The notes under the pieces were generated by a model. It searched no databases, had not been told where the DNA came from, and saw only the letters and a list, made by a program, of their open reading frames with translations. Both the position numbers and the translations under genes were made by a program. Shown here one piece after another: positions 11,758 to 23,700 of a DNA stretch of 64,000 nucleotides (its first letter is position 1; every line of letters starts with the position of its first letter). The DNA is from Oscheius dolichura (lineage: Eukaryota; Nematoda; Chromadorea; Rhabditida; Rhabditidae): positions 5,456,001 to 5,520,000 of the forward strand of contig OW051495.1 of NCBI GenBank assembly GCA_932521035.1, read 5' to 3'.

Positions 11758-12615
11758 TCAACCTCTATAATGAGCGTAAGCTCGATTAGCTTCACATGTT
11801 TTGTGTAATTCTTGTTTTGCTTGAATTGTGAGACCTTCATTCTGATAAGCAGCTAGCAATTCATTAGCAAGTATGTCTCTATAAATATAGAAATAACACC
11901 CGTATACATTATAACAAACTTGAAGTGGGTTTCGCCATGGGCAGCCCGTTGTCTACAAATATCTCGCATCATTTTCATAGCACGGAATTCGGCTTCTGCA
12001 TCTTCAATAGGAAATGGTACCTGGTAAGTTGTACCTCCTAAAACAATTGTAGAAATATATTACTGCTAAGTCAACCTCTTGTTACACCCTGGAGTTTCAT
12101 TAGCGGCCAGCAATTTCGCATTCCTGTTTGTGCTATAACAAAAGGGTCGAGTTCTATTTTCTTCTTAAATTTTAATTTATGATGACTCATATATAGCCAC
12201 CTTTTCATCTTCAGACGCTTGAACCCAAGCTTTATATTGTCGCCTTTTAATTATTTCTAATGCTGCGTAAACATGCTTCTTTGACGTTTCCTTATCTCCT
12301 ATTTTCATAGCTACACGAATAAATTTGTCGATCTGAACGGAATAAGGAGTCAAAAGATGACATACCACATGATCACGATAAAAAACTGGCGTTTCATCAC
12401 TTTTCATAGCCTTAATATATAGGAAATTACGTTCATCGTCAGGATCGAGAGGTTCTGATGGCTAAAATATACAGAATGTTACAGAGGTGAAAGTGTACCT
12501 TTTTGGTAACGGGCTCGCGGAAGACTCGTGGATCATACATACTGCTGACACTAGCTGAGGTTGAAACATTGCGGCATAGCCCTATGCATCGGCTTCCAAT
12601 TGTGACTATCGTCAT
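11758..12615 (-). CDS. MRPS7: Mitochondrial small-subunit ribosomal protein uS7m
   Basis: This protein binds the 3' major domain of mitochondrial small-subunit rRNA. The start [18 protein letters not shown] looks like a mitochondrial targeting peptide. Conserved S7 features follow: [19 protein letters not shown] with LEIIKRRQ, then [11 protein letters not shown], then the C-terminal [19 protein letters not shown] and [15 protein letters not shown]. The ATG follows taattcag on the coding strand. VTI1 lies 125 bp downstream on the same strand. The KTI12 gene diverges from it about 250 bp away. Introns are short and AT-rich. Confidence 0.9.
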
Positions 12616-12863
12616 CTGAATTACTGAAATGTATGAAGTGGAGAAATGATTAAAATGACGATAGAATTACGCCGGAGATGATCAATAAATGGCAAAAATC
12701 CGCTCTAATTCGTAGATGTAAAAATGTGTACGTCGAACGATTTTTTTTTTACAAATTCACGGTCCAGTTCTTCAAAGCTCTTTTGTCTTCTCTCTGTGTT
12801 TCTGTTTGTTTTGTGTGCTCTTTCTACGTTTCTCTATATTTCTCTAGTAAGAGCACTTTTTAG

Positions 12864-14047
12864 ATGCCTTTCCTCCTAGTCACAGGCCATCCATCATGTG
12901 GAAAGTCAACTATAGTTGATCGGCTCTCCGAATATTTTAAGGAAAGGGGGAAGGATGTTACAGTAATAAAAGACGAAGACAATTCGGCATTTTCAAGAAG
13001 TATATTTAATGATTCACAAAAGGTAAGAATGTATAGAGACTTTTACATTCATTACATTATAGGAAAAAGACCATCGTTCGTTTATACGGTCGTTAGTTCA
13101 AAAGTTGGCGAGTAAAAACTCTATAATCATATGCGATGGAATGAATTACATTAAAGGTTATTCGAGTATATTCTGCTATTGTTATTTCAGGGTACAGGTA
13201 TGAATTATTCCTTTCGGGTAAGCTCTCAAAAACTACATATGCAGTACTGCACTGTGATGCTAATGAAACAACATGTATCTGGCTCGATTCAATGAAAAGC
13301 CAAAGTGAAAGGTATTATTATACATTGTTTATTTTCATAATTTTGTTGACTACAGATACGGAGAAGAACTAATAAAAGCATTAATTCAACGTTATGAAGA
13401 GCCACTCTCTAAGAATCGATGGGATTCTCCCTTATTTGAAGTTAAAATAGGTAAATGTGAAGAGTATGAAAATATGCATCATTTAAATGATTTTACTTTA
13501 GACACCCTTCAGCTGATGCGTTAGAAAACATGGATATTGATTTAGAACATTCTTCTCCGCGCTATGTCGAACTTCCTTCGGAAGAAATTCACAATTGGTT
13601 GTGTGAGGTAAGCGATCTGTTTATCAAACGTTTTTTCTAAAAATTTAGGGCGTACCATTAACTGAAAACAAAAGCACCCAAGTCGTACCATTAGCCCCAA
13701 CCAATTTTCTTCATAATTTAGACAGAATAACCCAAGAAGTAAGTAGTTCTCTATATTCAGATTTTGTAATCATTAGGTGGTGAATTGCTTAGTTCAAGGA
13801 CAAAGGGAGAACGTTATAAGTCAACCAATTGTAATACAATGTGCAGAGGAAGGGAGTAATAAGGTTTTATTCCCAACAGTGTATTTATATGGGTATTTAG
13901 ATTGACTTTACCAAGATAAGATCCTTGCCGGAGTTAACCCGTTTAAGGCGACAGTTTATATCAATGTCAAAATCTCACCCAGTAAAAAACCCAGAGAAAA
14001 TAGCTTCACTTTTTATTAATTTTCTAAATACAACAAATCTTTCTTGA
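12864..14047 (+). CDS. KTI12: KTI12 homologue, Elongator-associated P-loop protein
   Basis: KTI12 is a P-loop ATPase that binds tRNA and supports Elongator-dependent wobble-uridine modification. The start MPFLLVTGHPSCGKST carries the Walker A motif (GHPSCGKST). SIIICDGMNYIKGYRYEL is the Walker B-like DxxNY segment, and CDANETTCIWLD follows. The C-terminal part holds TKIRSLPELTRLRRQFIS, typical of the family. The ATG directly follows ctttttag. One junction near 13450 looks like a frame break at first sight, but an acceptor at cccttcag restores the frame (KIADALENMD). AATAAA lies just downstream. The gene converges on PYCR. Confidence 0.92.
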
Positions 14048-14134
14048 GTTATGTGCAAGAATTGTAATAAATAAGATAAAGATATATTTTATAAAGAGAT
14101 AGAAGTGCATTGATTTTCTGGTTTAAAAAAAAGG

Positions 14135-15249
14135 TTACATGCTATCAGCCCTTTCGGCAGCTGCCTTCACAGCTTCGATAACTGCACTTCGGAAACCTGA
14201 ATACGGTCTTTCCACTTTATGGACTGCTTACCGGCGCTCTCGAGCTTCCGTACACCTGCAATGGTTGTACCACCCGGAGAGCAAACCATATCCTTTAGCA
14301 TACCTGGATGCTCTCCACTTTCCAGCAATAGCTTTGCAGCTCCCTATAAAGGCAATAGGGGAAACAGATAAAGTATACCATCACTGTTTGTGCTGCTAGC
14401 AATGTTGCTTGCTGCCGGGGAACCCCAGCTAAAACGCCTCCATCGGCTAGAGATTCAATGAACATGTAAACCTAAACAGATTTTTCGTAAACTATTCCGT
14501 TCTTACAAATGCCGGACCACACGATGCAACTGCTGCCGCCCCATTATAAATACTCTCGTCAACTTCTGCCCACATCCCCACTGATTCAGCTAATTTTTTG
14601 ACAATCTGCCCCTGAATCTCTTCGTTTTCCAGATGAGTGAAACAATAACCAAGTTTGGATTAGCCAGAGGAGTTTTGGCTATCAGCGTCGCACCGGCGCC
14701 TACAGCAGACGGTGTATTTGGCATTATACGAATGACGGGGCCAAAATAACTAATTTCTGCTAGCTGATAAACGTTCTTTAAATTTCGGAAAGCAAAACAT
14801 TACTTCTTTTTGTAATACTGGTGTTTTTATCCCAGCCATCAGGGAAATAACCATTGGCACACCCATAAAATTGGTGCGTTTCAGTTCGTTGAATACCTCA
14901 TGTCGGAACTGAGGCTTTACTGATAGTACAATGATGCCTATAAACCTGAGGTATGAAATGCTGTAATGACAGCCTACAACTGCCAAGCACATCGATCATT
15001 CCTGAATTTGTAGTCGAAACATGGGCATAACCTTTGCTCATCCACTTGTCTGCACTCGTTTGAGTCCTCGTCGTAATAGCTATCTGTTCCTTTTTTAAAA
15101 AGCCTTTGAAAAGAAGATGGGGGTTTGCAACGGACCTTACCAGATTTTTGGCTTCCTTCGATGATTGCCCCGGCCATATTACCCCCGCCGATGAATAGAA
15201 TCTTAGGGGCACAATCGCACTGAAGCGCGAGGCTTTCAAAGCCGGTCAT
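14135..15249 (-). CDS. PYCR: Pyrroline-5-carboxylate reductase
   Basis: This enzyme makes the last step of proline synthesis, reducing pyrroline-5-carboxylate with NAD(P)H. The nucleotide-binding motif is [25 protein letters not shown] and [15 protein letters not shown] match the Rossmann part; [17 protein letters not shown] is the family signature. The dimerisation domain includes [17 protein letters not shown] and [17 protein letters not shown], ending [20 protein letters not shown]. One exon in the 14520-14680 range was followed less closely than the others. It lies 147 bp downstream of the mitochondrial carrier gene on the same strand, so the two may be co-transcribed. Confidence 0.92.
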
Positions 15250-15396
15250 CTTATTTTGTTTTCAAATGAGTGGACACTGATTTGGAAAAGATAGAAACTG
15301 GTATTACAGAGAGCTAAAGCATTAACTTATAATCTCGTTTTATTTGTCTTATAATTTGCAACATGTGAAAAAGAAACCTCAATATAATCATCTCAA

Positions 15397-16533
15397 TTAA
15401 ATTCGTTGTGTTTTTTCTCTTTTTAGAATTCTTTCGGCTATACCTACAAAATATACCATTTGGGCGATTCCGAATCTAAATAGCACAGTAAATAAATAAG
15501 AGTAAATAAATACAGAGGAGCCATAACCATCATTCGGCAAGCCGCTCCTTTGAAAAGGGCCATCGGTCCTTCATTCGTCAATATAGATTTGAACGTGTTC
15601 CAAATACTGGAAAGTTGGAAAATGTTGCTCGAAAATGTACCTTCTGTCTTTAACCGCTGGTGATTGTAGTCTCGTCTTAATGACATCTAAAGGAGTTACG
15701 CAGAACGATCCCATTGCACCTGCTGCAAGCCCAGCGAGGAAACTGGCCCAGAAGACTGCATCACCTTAAATTTTCTGAATGCTAATCAGATTGGGTGCCA
15801 AAATCAAAATAAAGGCAAGCCTAACCAGATCCATATCGTTTTCGAGGTCCTAAGGAGTCCAATTTAGCAAAAAGAGGAAAATATATAGCAGAAAATGTGA
15901 CATCCCGAGCGATAGTCGGCCCAAGTCCTTTGTAAAGCCCACGTATACCATCAGTCTTCAAAAAATTCATGACAAGTTTTCTGGCACTCGTACCACCTGC
16001 TCCCTGTTGCATCCGTATTTTTAAAAGTTCCATCTAAATGAAATGAATCTAATACAATCTAAGACTAACTGGTGTTGTTACAACAACCTGGCAGAACCCT
16101 GCACATGCTCCTGCTATCATTCCTCTAAATAACGTATCTAAAGATAATAAATGAAATAAAACCTAATATTAGAAAGTGATTCATTTTCCTTCTTCAGTGC
16201 ATACCGAAAAATATCATTGGCAACCAGTTTTATAGCTTTTTCTGGTGTTATGAGGATTATATTCACAGAGGCTCCTTGATACAGCGCACGAAACTGACTA
16301 AATCGTGAAGGACCTGCTGCCGCTACGGTTTTTTGAAAGCAGTCGACAATTCCAGTGTAAGTAGAGACTCCTTTCTGGCTTTGCAATCGAGTTTTGACCA
16401 AATCGAGGGGAAACACACACGAAACTCCCACAATTCCAGCTATTCCTCCGTTCAAAATTCTTGGTAAACAATCCACTCCTCTTTTTGTGACAACAGCTGA
16501 TTCGTTGCCTAAGTCTAACTCGTCGACGTCCAT
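15397..16533 (-). CDS. SLC25A22: Mitochondrial glutamate carrier, SLC25A22/A18 type
   Basis: This is an inner-membrane carrier of the SLC25 family; sequence likeness is closest to the glutamate carriers, which import glutamate with a proton. Three repeats each carry the signature: FPLDLVKTRLQ, TPMELLKIRMQ and TPLDVIKTRLQ. LPRILNGGIAGIVGV and ITPEKAIKLVANDIFR are glutamate-carrier-like. The tail is FGIAQMVYFVGIAERIL. The ATG lies shortly after an acceptor (cttttcag) on the coding strand, so a leader exon or spliced leader joins there. Glutamate transport next to proline synthesis (PYCR 147 bp downstream) is a sensible functional pairing. Confidence 0.88.
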
Positions 16534-16924
16534 CCGGCCTGAAAAGAAAAGAATATGTACAGCAACATGATAATGAAAAACACAGCAAAAGTTTATAATA
16601 AAATTAATTTTACTAGCGTTATCACGATCATCGCAAACTTTTTTATTCAAAATGTTCCAGATAAAGTTTCAAGACACGGTGAATTCGGTTGTACAAATAC
16701 CGGCTGCTTATCAAGGGCAATTGCTTACCTTTTCATGGCTACCCTTCGTAAGCAAATGCTTTTTAGCTTCCTAAAGCCATGCATGGCTTCTCTAGAAGCC
16801 TGCGCTTGTTGTTTAGCGGTGTGTAGGGAAGTATTGTTATATATTGTATTGGTTTGAATTCTTATTTTTTGCTTTTGTTTTTATTGATTCCTTCTACTTT
16901 TTCATGCAATTTTGGTGTTTAGAT

Positions 16925-18089
16925 ATGATTCGAAGAGAGAATCGACTGCGAAGAGAATATATTTATCGTAAATCGCTGGAAGAAAAACAGAAGACTATCG
17001 AAGAAAAGCGGGAGAAAATTCGTGATGCATTAGAAAATAACAAGTAAGTTTTTTTACAGTGACAATGTCTATCTTCTAAAGGAAAATTGACTCTACTCTT
17101 CGAAAGGAAGCAGTGGAACTTGCAAAGGGATCCGAATGGGGAGGGCAGGTTCGTAACATTCAATCTTAAATGTATCTGTATTAGATTGAAACGATTGATG
17201 ACGAATACCGTTGGGCTGGTTCTCGTGACCCTAAAATAGTTATTTCTACAAGCCGGGATCCGTCCAGCAAATTAAAGATTTTTTCCAAAGTTTGCCCTTT
17301 AATAATTTAAAAATCTGCTTCTTTAGGAAATGAAGCTTATATTTCCTAATTCTCAACGTATTAATCGTGGTCACTATGATGTAAAGCAGTTGATCCAAGC
17401 GTGTAAAGCCAATGATGTATGTAATGACCATTTATTTCGAGATATATTTTTAGGTTACCGACTTTATTTTATTGACTGAAACTCGTGGACAACCCGACGG
17501 AATGGTAGTGTGCCATTTGCCATATGGCCCTACTGCTTATTTTACACTATGTAATGCTGTTATGCGACATGATGTTCCTGACCGTCAAGCTGTTAGCGAA
17601 CAATATCCGCATCTAATTTTCAATAATCTAAATACAAAATTAGGACAAAGGGTTTGTTTTTTTTTAAAATTAAAAATGAGGCTTTTCTAGTTTACCAGCA
17701 TTTTAAAATATCTATTTCCTGTACCCAAGAGCAGTTCCAAGCGGGTGATCACGTTCGCGAACAAAGATGACTTTATTTCGTTTCGCCATCATACCTACAA
17801 GGTTCACTATTATATTTGCTTATTTATACAATAATGTTCAGACCGTCGAAGGTGGAGAGATAGAGTTGCAAGAAGCTGGTCCAAGATTCGAGCTGCGGCG
17901 TAAGTTTTAGTTATTTACGCACTACAACTATTTTTTAATGCCCCATTTTCAGCATACTGTATAAAACTTGGCACATTAGAAAGTATCAATGCAGTAGAGG
18001 ATGAATGGATTCTTCGTTCGTATACCAATACTGCTAAAAAGAAGCAATATTTAAGTACAAAGGGAGATAGTGAAGACGAAGAAACCTGA
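16925..18089 (+). CDS. IMP4: U3 snoRNP protein IMP4, Brix domain
   Basis: IMP4 binds U3 snoRNA and pre-rRNA in the small-subunit processome. The basic N-terminus MIRRENRLRREYIYRK leads to a Brix domain. It contains ISTSRDPSSKLKIFSKEMK with NSQRINRG, then TDFILLTETRGQPDGM, then HLPYGPTAYFTLCNAVMRH and FTSILKYLFPVPK. The end is VEGGEIELQEAGPRFEL followed by a short acidic tail. The ATG is two bases after gtgtttag. All introns are about 35-45 nt. AATAAA is at 18129-18134. It is divergent from the carrier gene, with about 390 bp between them. Confidence 0.94.
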
Positions 18090-18565
18090 ATATACATTTG
18101 TTATTATTGTTATCTTGTTGCTGTTACGAATAAATGTTTTGTTCCAACCTTTTCAAGTACCCCGAGCTTTCTAGAAAGCTTTGCATGACGTGTTTGATGA
18201 CCGAGCTGTTTGATTCGGGCTCGGGTCCGTATTACACTGTCGAGCGGGAGCCAGTGCCGAAATCTCAGCTGACTCCACTTGTTCAATATTTCGCACAGAA
18301 CGCCCTGTTCCGTTTTTCTAAACAATTGACTTTTATATATTCTCCCATAAGTTAGCTTACCTCTCCCCATACAACACAATAGGTCATTCCAAGGTATTTT
18401 ATCGAAAGATTGATTAGAAACGAGCTAGTTATCATCAATACATCTTTATATCCGCCTTTGTGACTACTTTTTTTTGCTCCGGACTCATTTATTTATCCCT
18501 TCTCTTCCGCGTGACTCGGCCACTGTCTTGCGCCTAGGCGTCGATTGTTTTGTTGTGGAGGAGAG
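18090..18565. other. Intergenic region upstream of the p105-like gene
   Basis: It holds the IMP4 poly(A) signal and the promoter side of the next gene. Open frames occur on both strands at 18110-18379; the minus one is basic but was not called. Nothing here codes a Rel DNA-binding domain. Confidence 0.5.
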
Positions 18566-20705
18566 ATGCCGGAAACTCTCCTTACCGGCGAACAGATGCT
18601 GCCCAAGTCCCTTTCGGACTCGGACGTAGGTTCCTCTCCACCACCTCGATATTCAGCCCAGGTTATTGGATCACCTCTTCGAAAGAGTCCGTCGGCCAAG
18701 GTACTGGCCGTCGAGGAGTTGAGCGGCTCGAATGCAGCGGCAGGAGAGCGGTTCTGGATCATCCTGGCCCACGCCCCCGAACACCCCGTGGAGGTTCTCC
18801 TGGCAGCCGGGGACGATATGACACCGGCCGAGGATGTCATTGAACGAGACAAGGTATCCGTACTCCGTGGAGATCGATGTCCTTATTCCATTCCAGTTGG
18901 TCACTTTTGTCATCCCACGCCTGTCTATCCAGGCCGAGGAAGTTCAGCTTTGTCTCCGGAGTTTGGAGGCCGAGGTTCGAATACCCGTGGCGTACAGCGA
19001 GAGCGACAGGCAGGCGGCCCTCTTTCTTCTGTTACTGGTGCATTTCAGGAAGCTACGGCGGTCTCCGAGTCAATTGAACGACTGTCTCCAGGACTTCGCC
19101 CGGACCGGGGAGATCTTGCCCCTCCTCGGTCCTTTCGTGGCGGCCATCAAGAATCAGGACGCCGACGGCAATTCGTCCCTTCACACCGCGGCAAAAAACA
19201 CCCAAAGTTTTGCCTTAAAAGCCTTACTTTCGGCTCTTCCCGACGGCGATAGAAAAGGTAGTTCTGCTACGTTTTTTTCTTGAAAGGAGAGCTTGAAGAG
19301 GTTGTGAATCTGACAAACCAGCGGAGGCAGACGGCCCTCCAGTGCGCCATCCGCTCGGGCGACCCGGATTCCGTCCACTATCTCGTTCACAATGGAGCAG
19401 ATGTCACCCTGGCGGATAGCCATAAGAATACGGTATGGATATCTATTGAAAAAGTGAAAGGCCATCAGGCTGTCCATTACCTGGCGGATGCCTACAACGA
19501 GGCCATATTCAAGGAGGTTTTGGAGGCGAAGGATGGGCTGCCGCTGCCGTTGGAGGAGCTGAATGATGAGGGGCACGCTCCTCTCCACCTGGCCGTTCGC
19601 AGGTTAGCATATTTTTTGTTTGGAATAGCGTCTCTCGTTAGGCTGAAATTGTCTCTGGTGGAGATGTTGCTCGAGGCCGGCTGCCAGATCAACGCCGTGG
19701 ACGGAGCCGGGAAGACGCCGCTGATGCACGCCGTGCTGATGAATGACCCCGAGCTGGTGCAGTTCCTCGTCCAGGTAGGGGTCTCTCTCCTCCTCTTTCA
19801 CTTGTTCGGGTACAGCGGGAAGCTGACTGTAACGCCGAGGACAAAAACGGGGTGACTGCTCTGCTCCTCGCCAGACAGAATGCCAACTATGTCATTTTGG
19901 GACAACTGCTGGACGGAGGAGCAGATCCACAACGGAAGAACCAACACGGGGAATGCCTGGCGGATTGGGACGACGAGACAGCTCAGAAGATCATTGGAGG
20001 ACACAGGTTGAAGAGCGGTTGGGGAAGGAGAGATCGACATTTACAGGGTGACACCGCCACCGAAAGAAGTGGAGTGGACGACGCCGAAGGACCTGCCAAC
20101 GACAAGGGAGTCCCTCTTCGGGCGATCGGTGCGTCCGCATGTTGATAACGGTCTATCGAGAGTAATTGTGAAGCCGGGACATGCCTCGCCTTCGCCGCCC
20201 CCCGAGCGCGAATCCCTCTCCCCGGAGCCCGCCCACGACCAGCCGTCCACCTCCCAGTCCTACGGCCGAAGTGCCGCTCCTGCGCGACAAGGCGGCAAAG
20301 CATTCTGCAAAGGTATTCCCTCGATTTTATTCTATTCTTCTTTTTGTTCAGACGACATCAGCTGCTTGGACTACTTGACCCGTCTCCGTCTCTCAAAACT
20401 GCTGGATTCCGACGAGAAATGGCAACACTTGGCCAGGGAACTGAACTGTCAACACATGGTAAGGTCTCTTCCCAACCGTGTTCATTCGAGTCAGATCGAG
20501 CTGATATCCATCTGTTCGGACGAGGACTCCAGTCCGTCGATGATCCTCCTCGACCAGTTTGAGGTAGTCTCCCTTATTCCCCCAGAGAAATACCGAAACT
20601 TTTAAGCAACTGCCAGACGCGACGATATCCCAGGTGAGGGAGGCGCTGTCCCGGATGGGCCAGGCCGACGCCGTCGAGTTGATTGACCAACGCGTTGTCT
20701 TCTGA
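18566..20705 (+). CDS. NF-kappaB p105-like protein without the DNA-binding domain
   Basis: In order: a Ser/Pro-rich head of about 40 residues; an IPT/Rel dimerisation domain (SAKVLAVEELSG, AGERFWIILAHAPEHPVEVL, then LVTFVIPRLSIQAEEVQL), aligning with the p50/p65 segment that begins AELKICRMDR; ankyrin repeats (NQDADGNSSLHTAAKN, NQRRQTALQCAIRSGD, NDEGHAPLHLAVRR, DGAGKTPLMHAVLMND, EDKNGVTALLLARQN); a Pro/Ser-rich linker; and a death domain (LSKLLDSDEKWQHLAREL; REALSRMGQADAVELI) matching the C-terminal end of p105. The N-terminal half of the Rel domain, which contacts DNA, is missing, and no candidate exon lies between IMP4 and the ATG. It could act as an inhibitor or scaffold for Rel dimers. 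Introns are about 29-45 nt. Confidence 0.8.
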
Positions 20706-20785
20706 CCGTTTCACTTTTATTATAAATACTCTTTGAAAGAACACTATTGATGCTTCCCGGATGAGTTCTGTCGACGGAGGAGTTC

Positions 20786-23700
20786 CTACTCCTCGGCCGT
20801 TTCCCGCATGTCCTCTTTCTTATGTAGGGTCTGCTTCTGGGTCAGCTCGTAGTAGACCCCGCGGTGGCCTATTAGTTCCGTGTGTGTACCTGAATTCGGA
20901 CTTTTTCCATTTGGATTGAGCTCCTCTCACCCTGCTCCACAATGACTCCATCTTTGACTACAGCGATACTATCGGCCGAGACGACGGTACTGGAAGAGGC
21001 AGGGTTACTTTGGAGGAGAGAGATCCGCCCACCTCAGACGATGGGCGATAACAATACACGTCCGTCCCTCTCGGGCCTTGTCAAGGGCCGCCTGTACAAT
21101 CCCCTCACTCTCGGTGTCCAATGCCGACGTGGCTTCGTCGAGGAGTAGGATCTTCGGATTCCTCACCAGCGCCCTGGCGATGGCAATTCTCTGTTTCTGT
21201 CCTCCCGACAGCTGTGTCCCCTTCTCACCTACACGTGTATCGTAGCCCTGAAATGGTTTGTTTTCCATGGGATATAAAGGGGACGAACATCGGGCAATTG
21301 GGCGATGAACTGGTGGATGTTGGCCAGTCGACAGGCCTCTTCTATCCTCTCGTGCTCGACTTCTTCTGAAATGGATCTGTTGAGACATCTCCAAAGATAC
21401 CCACCATCCATGCCGTATACGATGTTCTCGGAGATGGAGGCGTCGAAGAGGATCGGCTCCTGAGAGACGATGGCTATCTGGGACCGGGTGAACATCAAGT
21501 TCAGCGATCGGATGTCGTGGCCATCCAAGATAACCTCTCCTTCCTTGACATCGTAAAATCTGAAAAAGATAACTAAAGAACTGAGATTAACGCGTACCTC
21601 TCAATCAACGACACTACAGTACTCTTCCCGCACCCGGAAGGCCCAACCAGGGCCAGAGTCTGCCCGGGATGGACGGAGAAGTTCAACCCTTTCAGGATCT
21701 CTACCTGGGGCCGCTGGGGGTAGCTGAACCTCACGTTTCTAAACTCCACCTGCCCCGTTATGATCTTAATAGTAGGCGTTATTCCTTACATCTCGATATA
21801 GACATACCTCCTTTGCTCCGGTGGGGTCGAGATTATTGATGTTCGAGCGCTCCTTGAGCATGCTGAAGATGATGCCGCCGGCGAGTCGTGCCTTCATATA
21901 CTCAGGGAAGTAGGAGGTAGCAAAGCCGAGGGTGGTGGCCGAGATGGAGATGGCATACATGACACGGAGCACTCGAATGGGGTCCATCTGGTTGGACTCG
22001 ATCAGGTAGAGACCCAGCCGGTAGGAGATGCAGTTGAGCACGAATATCACACAGGACGCGAATCCGTACGCTAATCCCTGGATCCAGGCCTCCTTGAGGG
22101 CGTCTCGGTGGGGCCCGTCCAGGTAGTGACAGAACTTCTCGTAGAAGAGCTGCTCCTTGGTCAGGGCCTGCACTGTCCTCACGTGCTCGATGGCCTCCAT
22201 GGCTACCTATAGAACACATGGGTTATGAGGCTGTCCCCCACTGTCAAACCTTTCCGGAATCTTCGAAATCCTTTGCATTTTTCCTGTGTTTTCCTTGCAT
22301 AACTCGGGTTCTCAACGACTGTCCCAGACCTGGAATTTCCTCATTTTACACAAAAAAAAACAGGATGTTCACCGAGAATGGGGACAAAGGCCACAACGAG
22401 CAGGGCCATCTTCCATCCGTAATAGAAGGCGAGGGCGACACCGGCACACATGGAGATGAGGGTCACGAGCACCGTACTCAGACGGAAGTCTAGGGCCTGA
22501 ACCGTCTTCTCTTTCCTCTATTAAGAGATACTCACGGATCGAAGGTTGGGTACGTCGGTGGCCAGTCGAGTGCAGAGTTTACCGCAGGCGTGGAGAGGAG
22601 AGTCGAAGTAGCCCATATCCTGGGAGACAATGTTGGTGAACAGCCTGTTCCGGAGGTCGGAGGCCAGGTTCTCGGCTCCCATTCCCATGAAAAACGTTTC
22701 CAAAAAGAAGGTCGAGCCTTGAATGACGGCGAGGACCAGGAACATCAGGGCCCAGAAGTGACCCTTCTTCAGGAGCTGATCCGGTGGCCCGGCGAAAACC
22801 TAGACAGTTGCAGATAGATTTTAATTTTTTTTAGGGGATTACCTGGAGAATTTGGGTGAAGAAGACTGAGTAGGCAGGAAAGACTAAACCACCGGCTAAA
22901 GAACATATGGGTTACGAGGCTGCTCCCACTGTCAAACCTAAGCAGGCGCCGAGGCCGATGGAAATTGCCCACCATGAGGTACGAGCGTGGACCAGGATCT
23001 CGAAGAGGTTTGTCTTGGAAACGTTGGCCTCTTTCAGTTCTGGAATCGGGCCGATGAATAGTTCCGCTAAAAGGATACCTCTCTTGAGTCGGTTGAGGTC
23101 GTCCTTTTTCAGCGCCTTGTGGTCTTCGACCTCCTCCGTCGGGTCCAGAGTAAAGATGGACGCACTCCTGGCCCTGATTCCCACGTCACTGGATACCACA
23201 GATATCTCCCGGGAGAACTCCCTGCTGTAAATGACCGAGGCCTTGCTGCCACGGCGAGATCCCCTGCGAGACAGCATCTCATCTTCGACGCTAGCTGAAA
23301 CGAGCCTGTCTACAAGGATAATCAAATTCTCCTACTTTTGACATTGTCGACGGCGTCCGTGAAGGACTGGGCGTTGACCAGATCGTAGTAGAGCCCCTTC
23401 AGTTTCAACAACTCATCGTGGGTTCCCTCCTCCATCACCTGCCCTCCTTTGATGGCGATGATCTTATGGGCATTTCGAATGGTACTCAGCCGGTGGGCGA
23501 TGATGATCGTTGTCCTTCCCTTGGACGCCTTGTCCAGGGCAGCCTGTACGACTCCCTCGCTCTCGGCATCGAGGGCCGAGGTGGCCTCGTCTAGCAGGAG
23601 AATCTTGGGGTCTCTGACCAGAGCACGGGCGATGGCTATGCGTTGTTTCTGCCCGCCGGACAGCTGTGTTCCACGGTCTCCGACCAATGTTTGATAGCCC

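Noticed and set aside
13440-13530. Frameshift or premature stop in KTI12
   Set aside because: Using the acceptor at cccttcag instead of ttttactttag keeps the frame open into the next exon.
18110-18379. Basic minus-strand ORF of 89 residues downstream of IMP4
   Set aside because: It overlaps the IMP4 poly(A) signal on the other strand, and I could not match it to a known small protein family.
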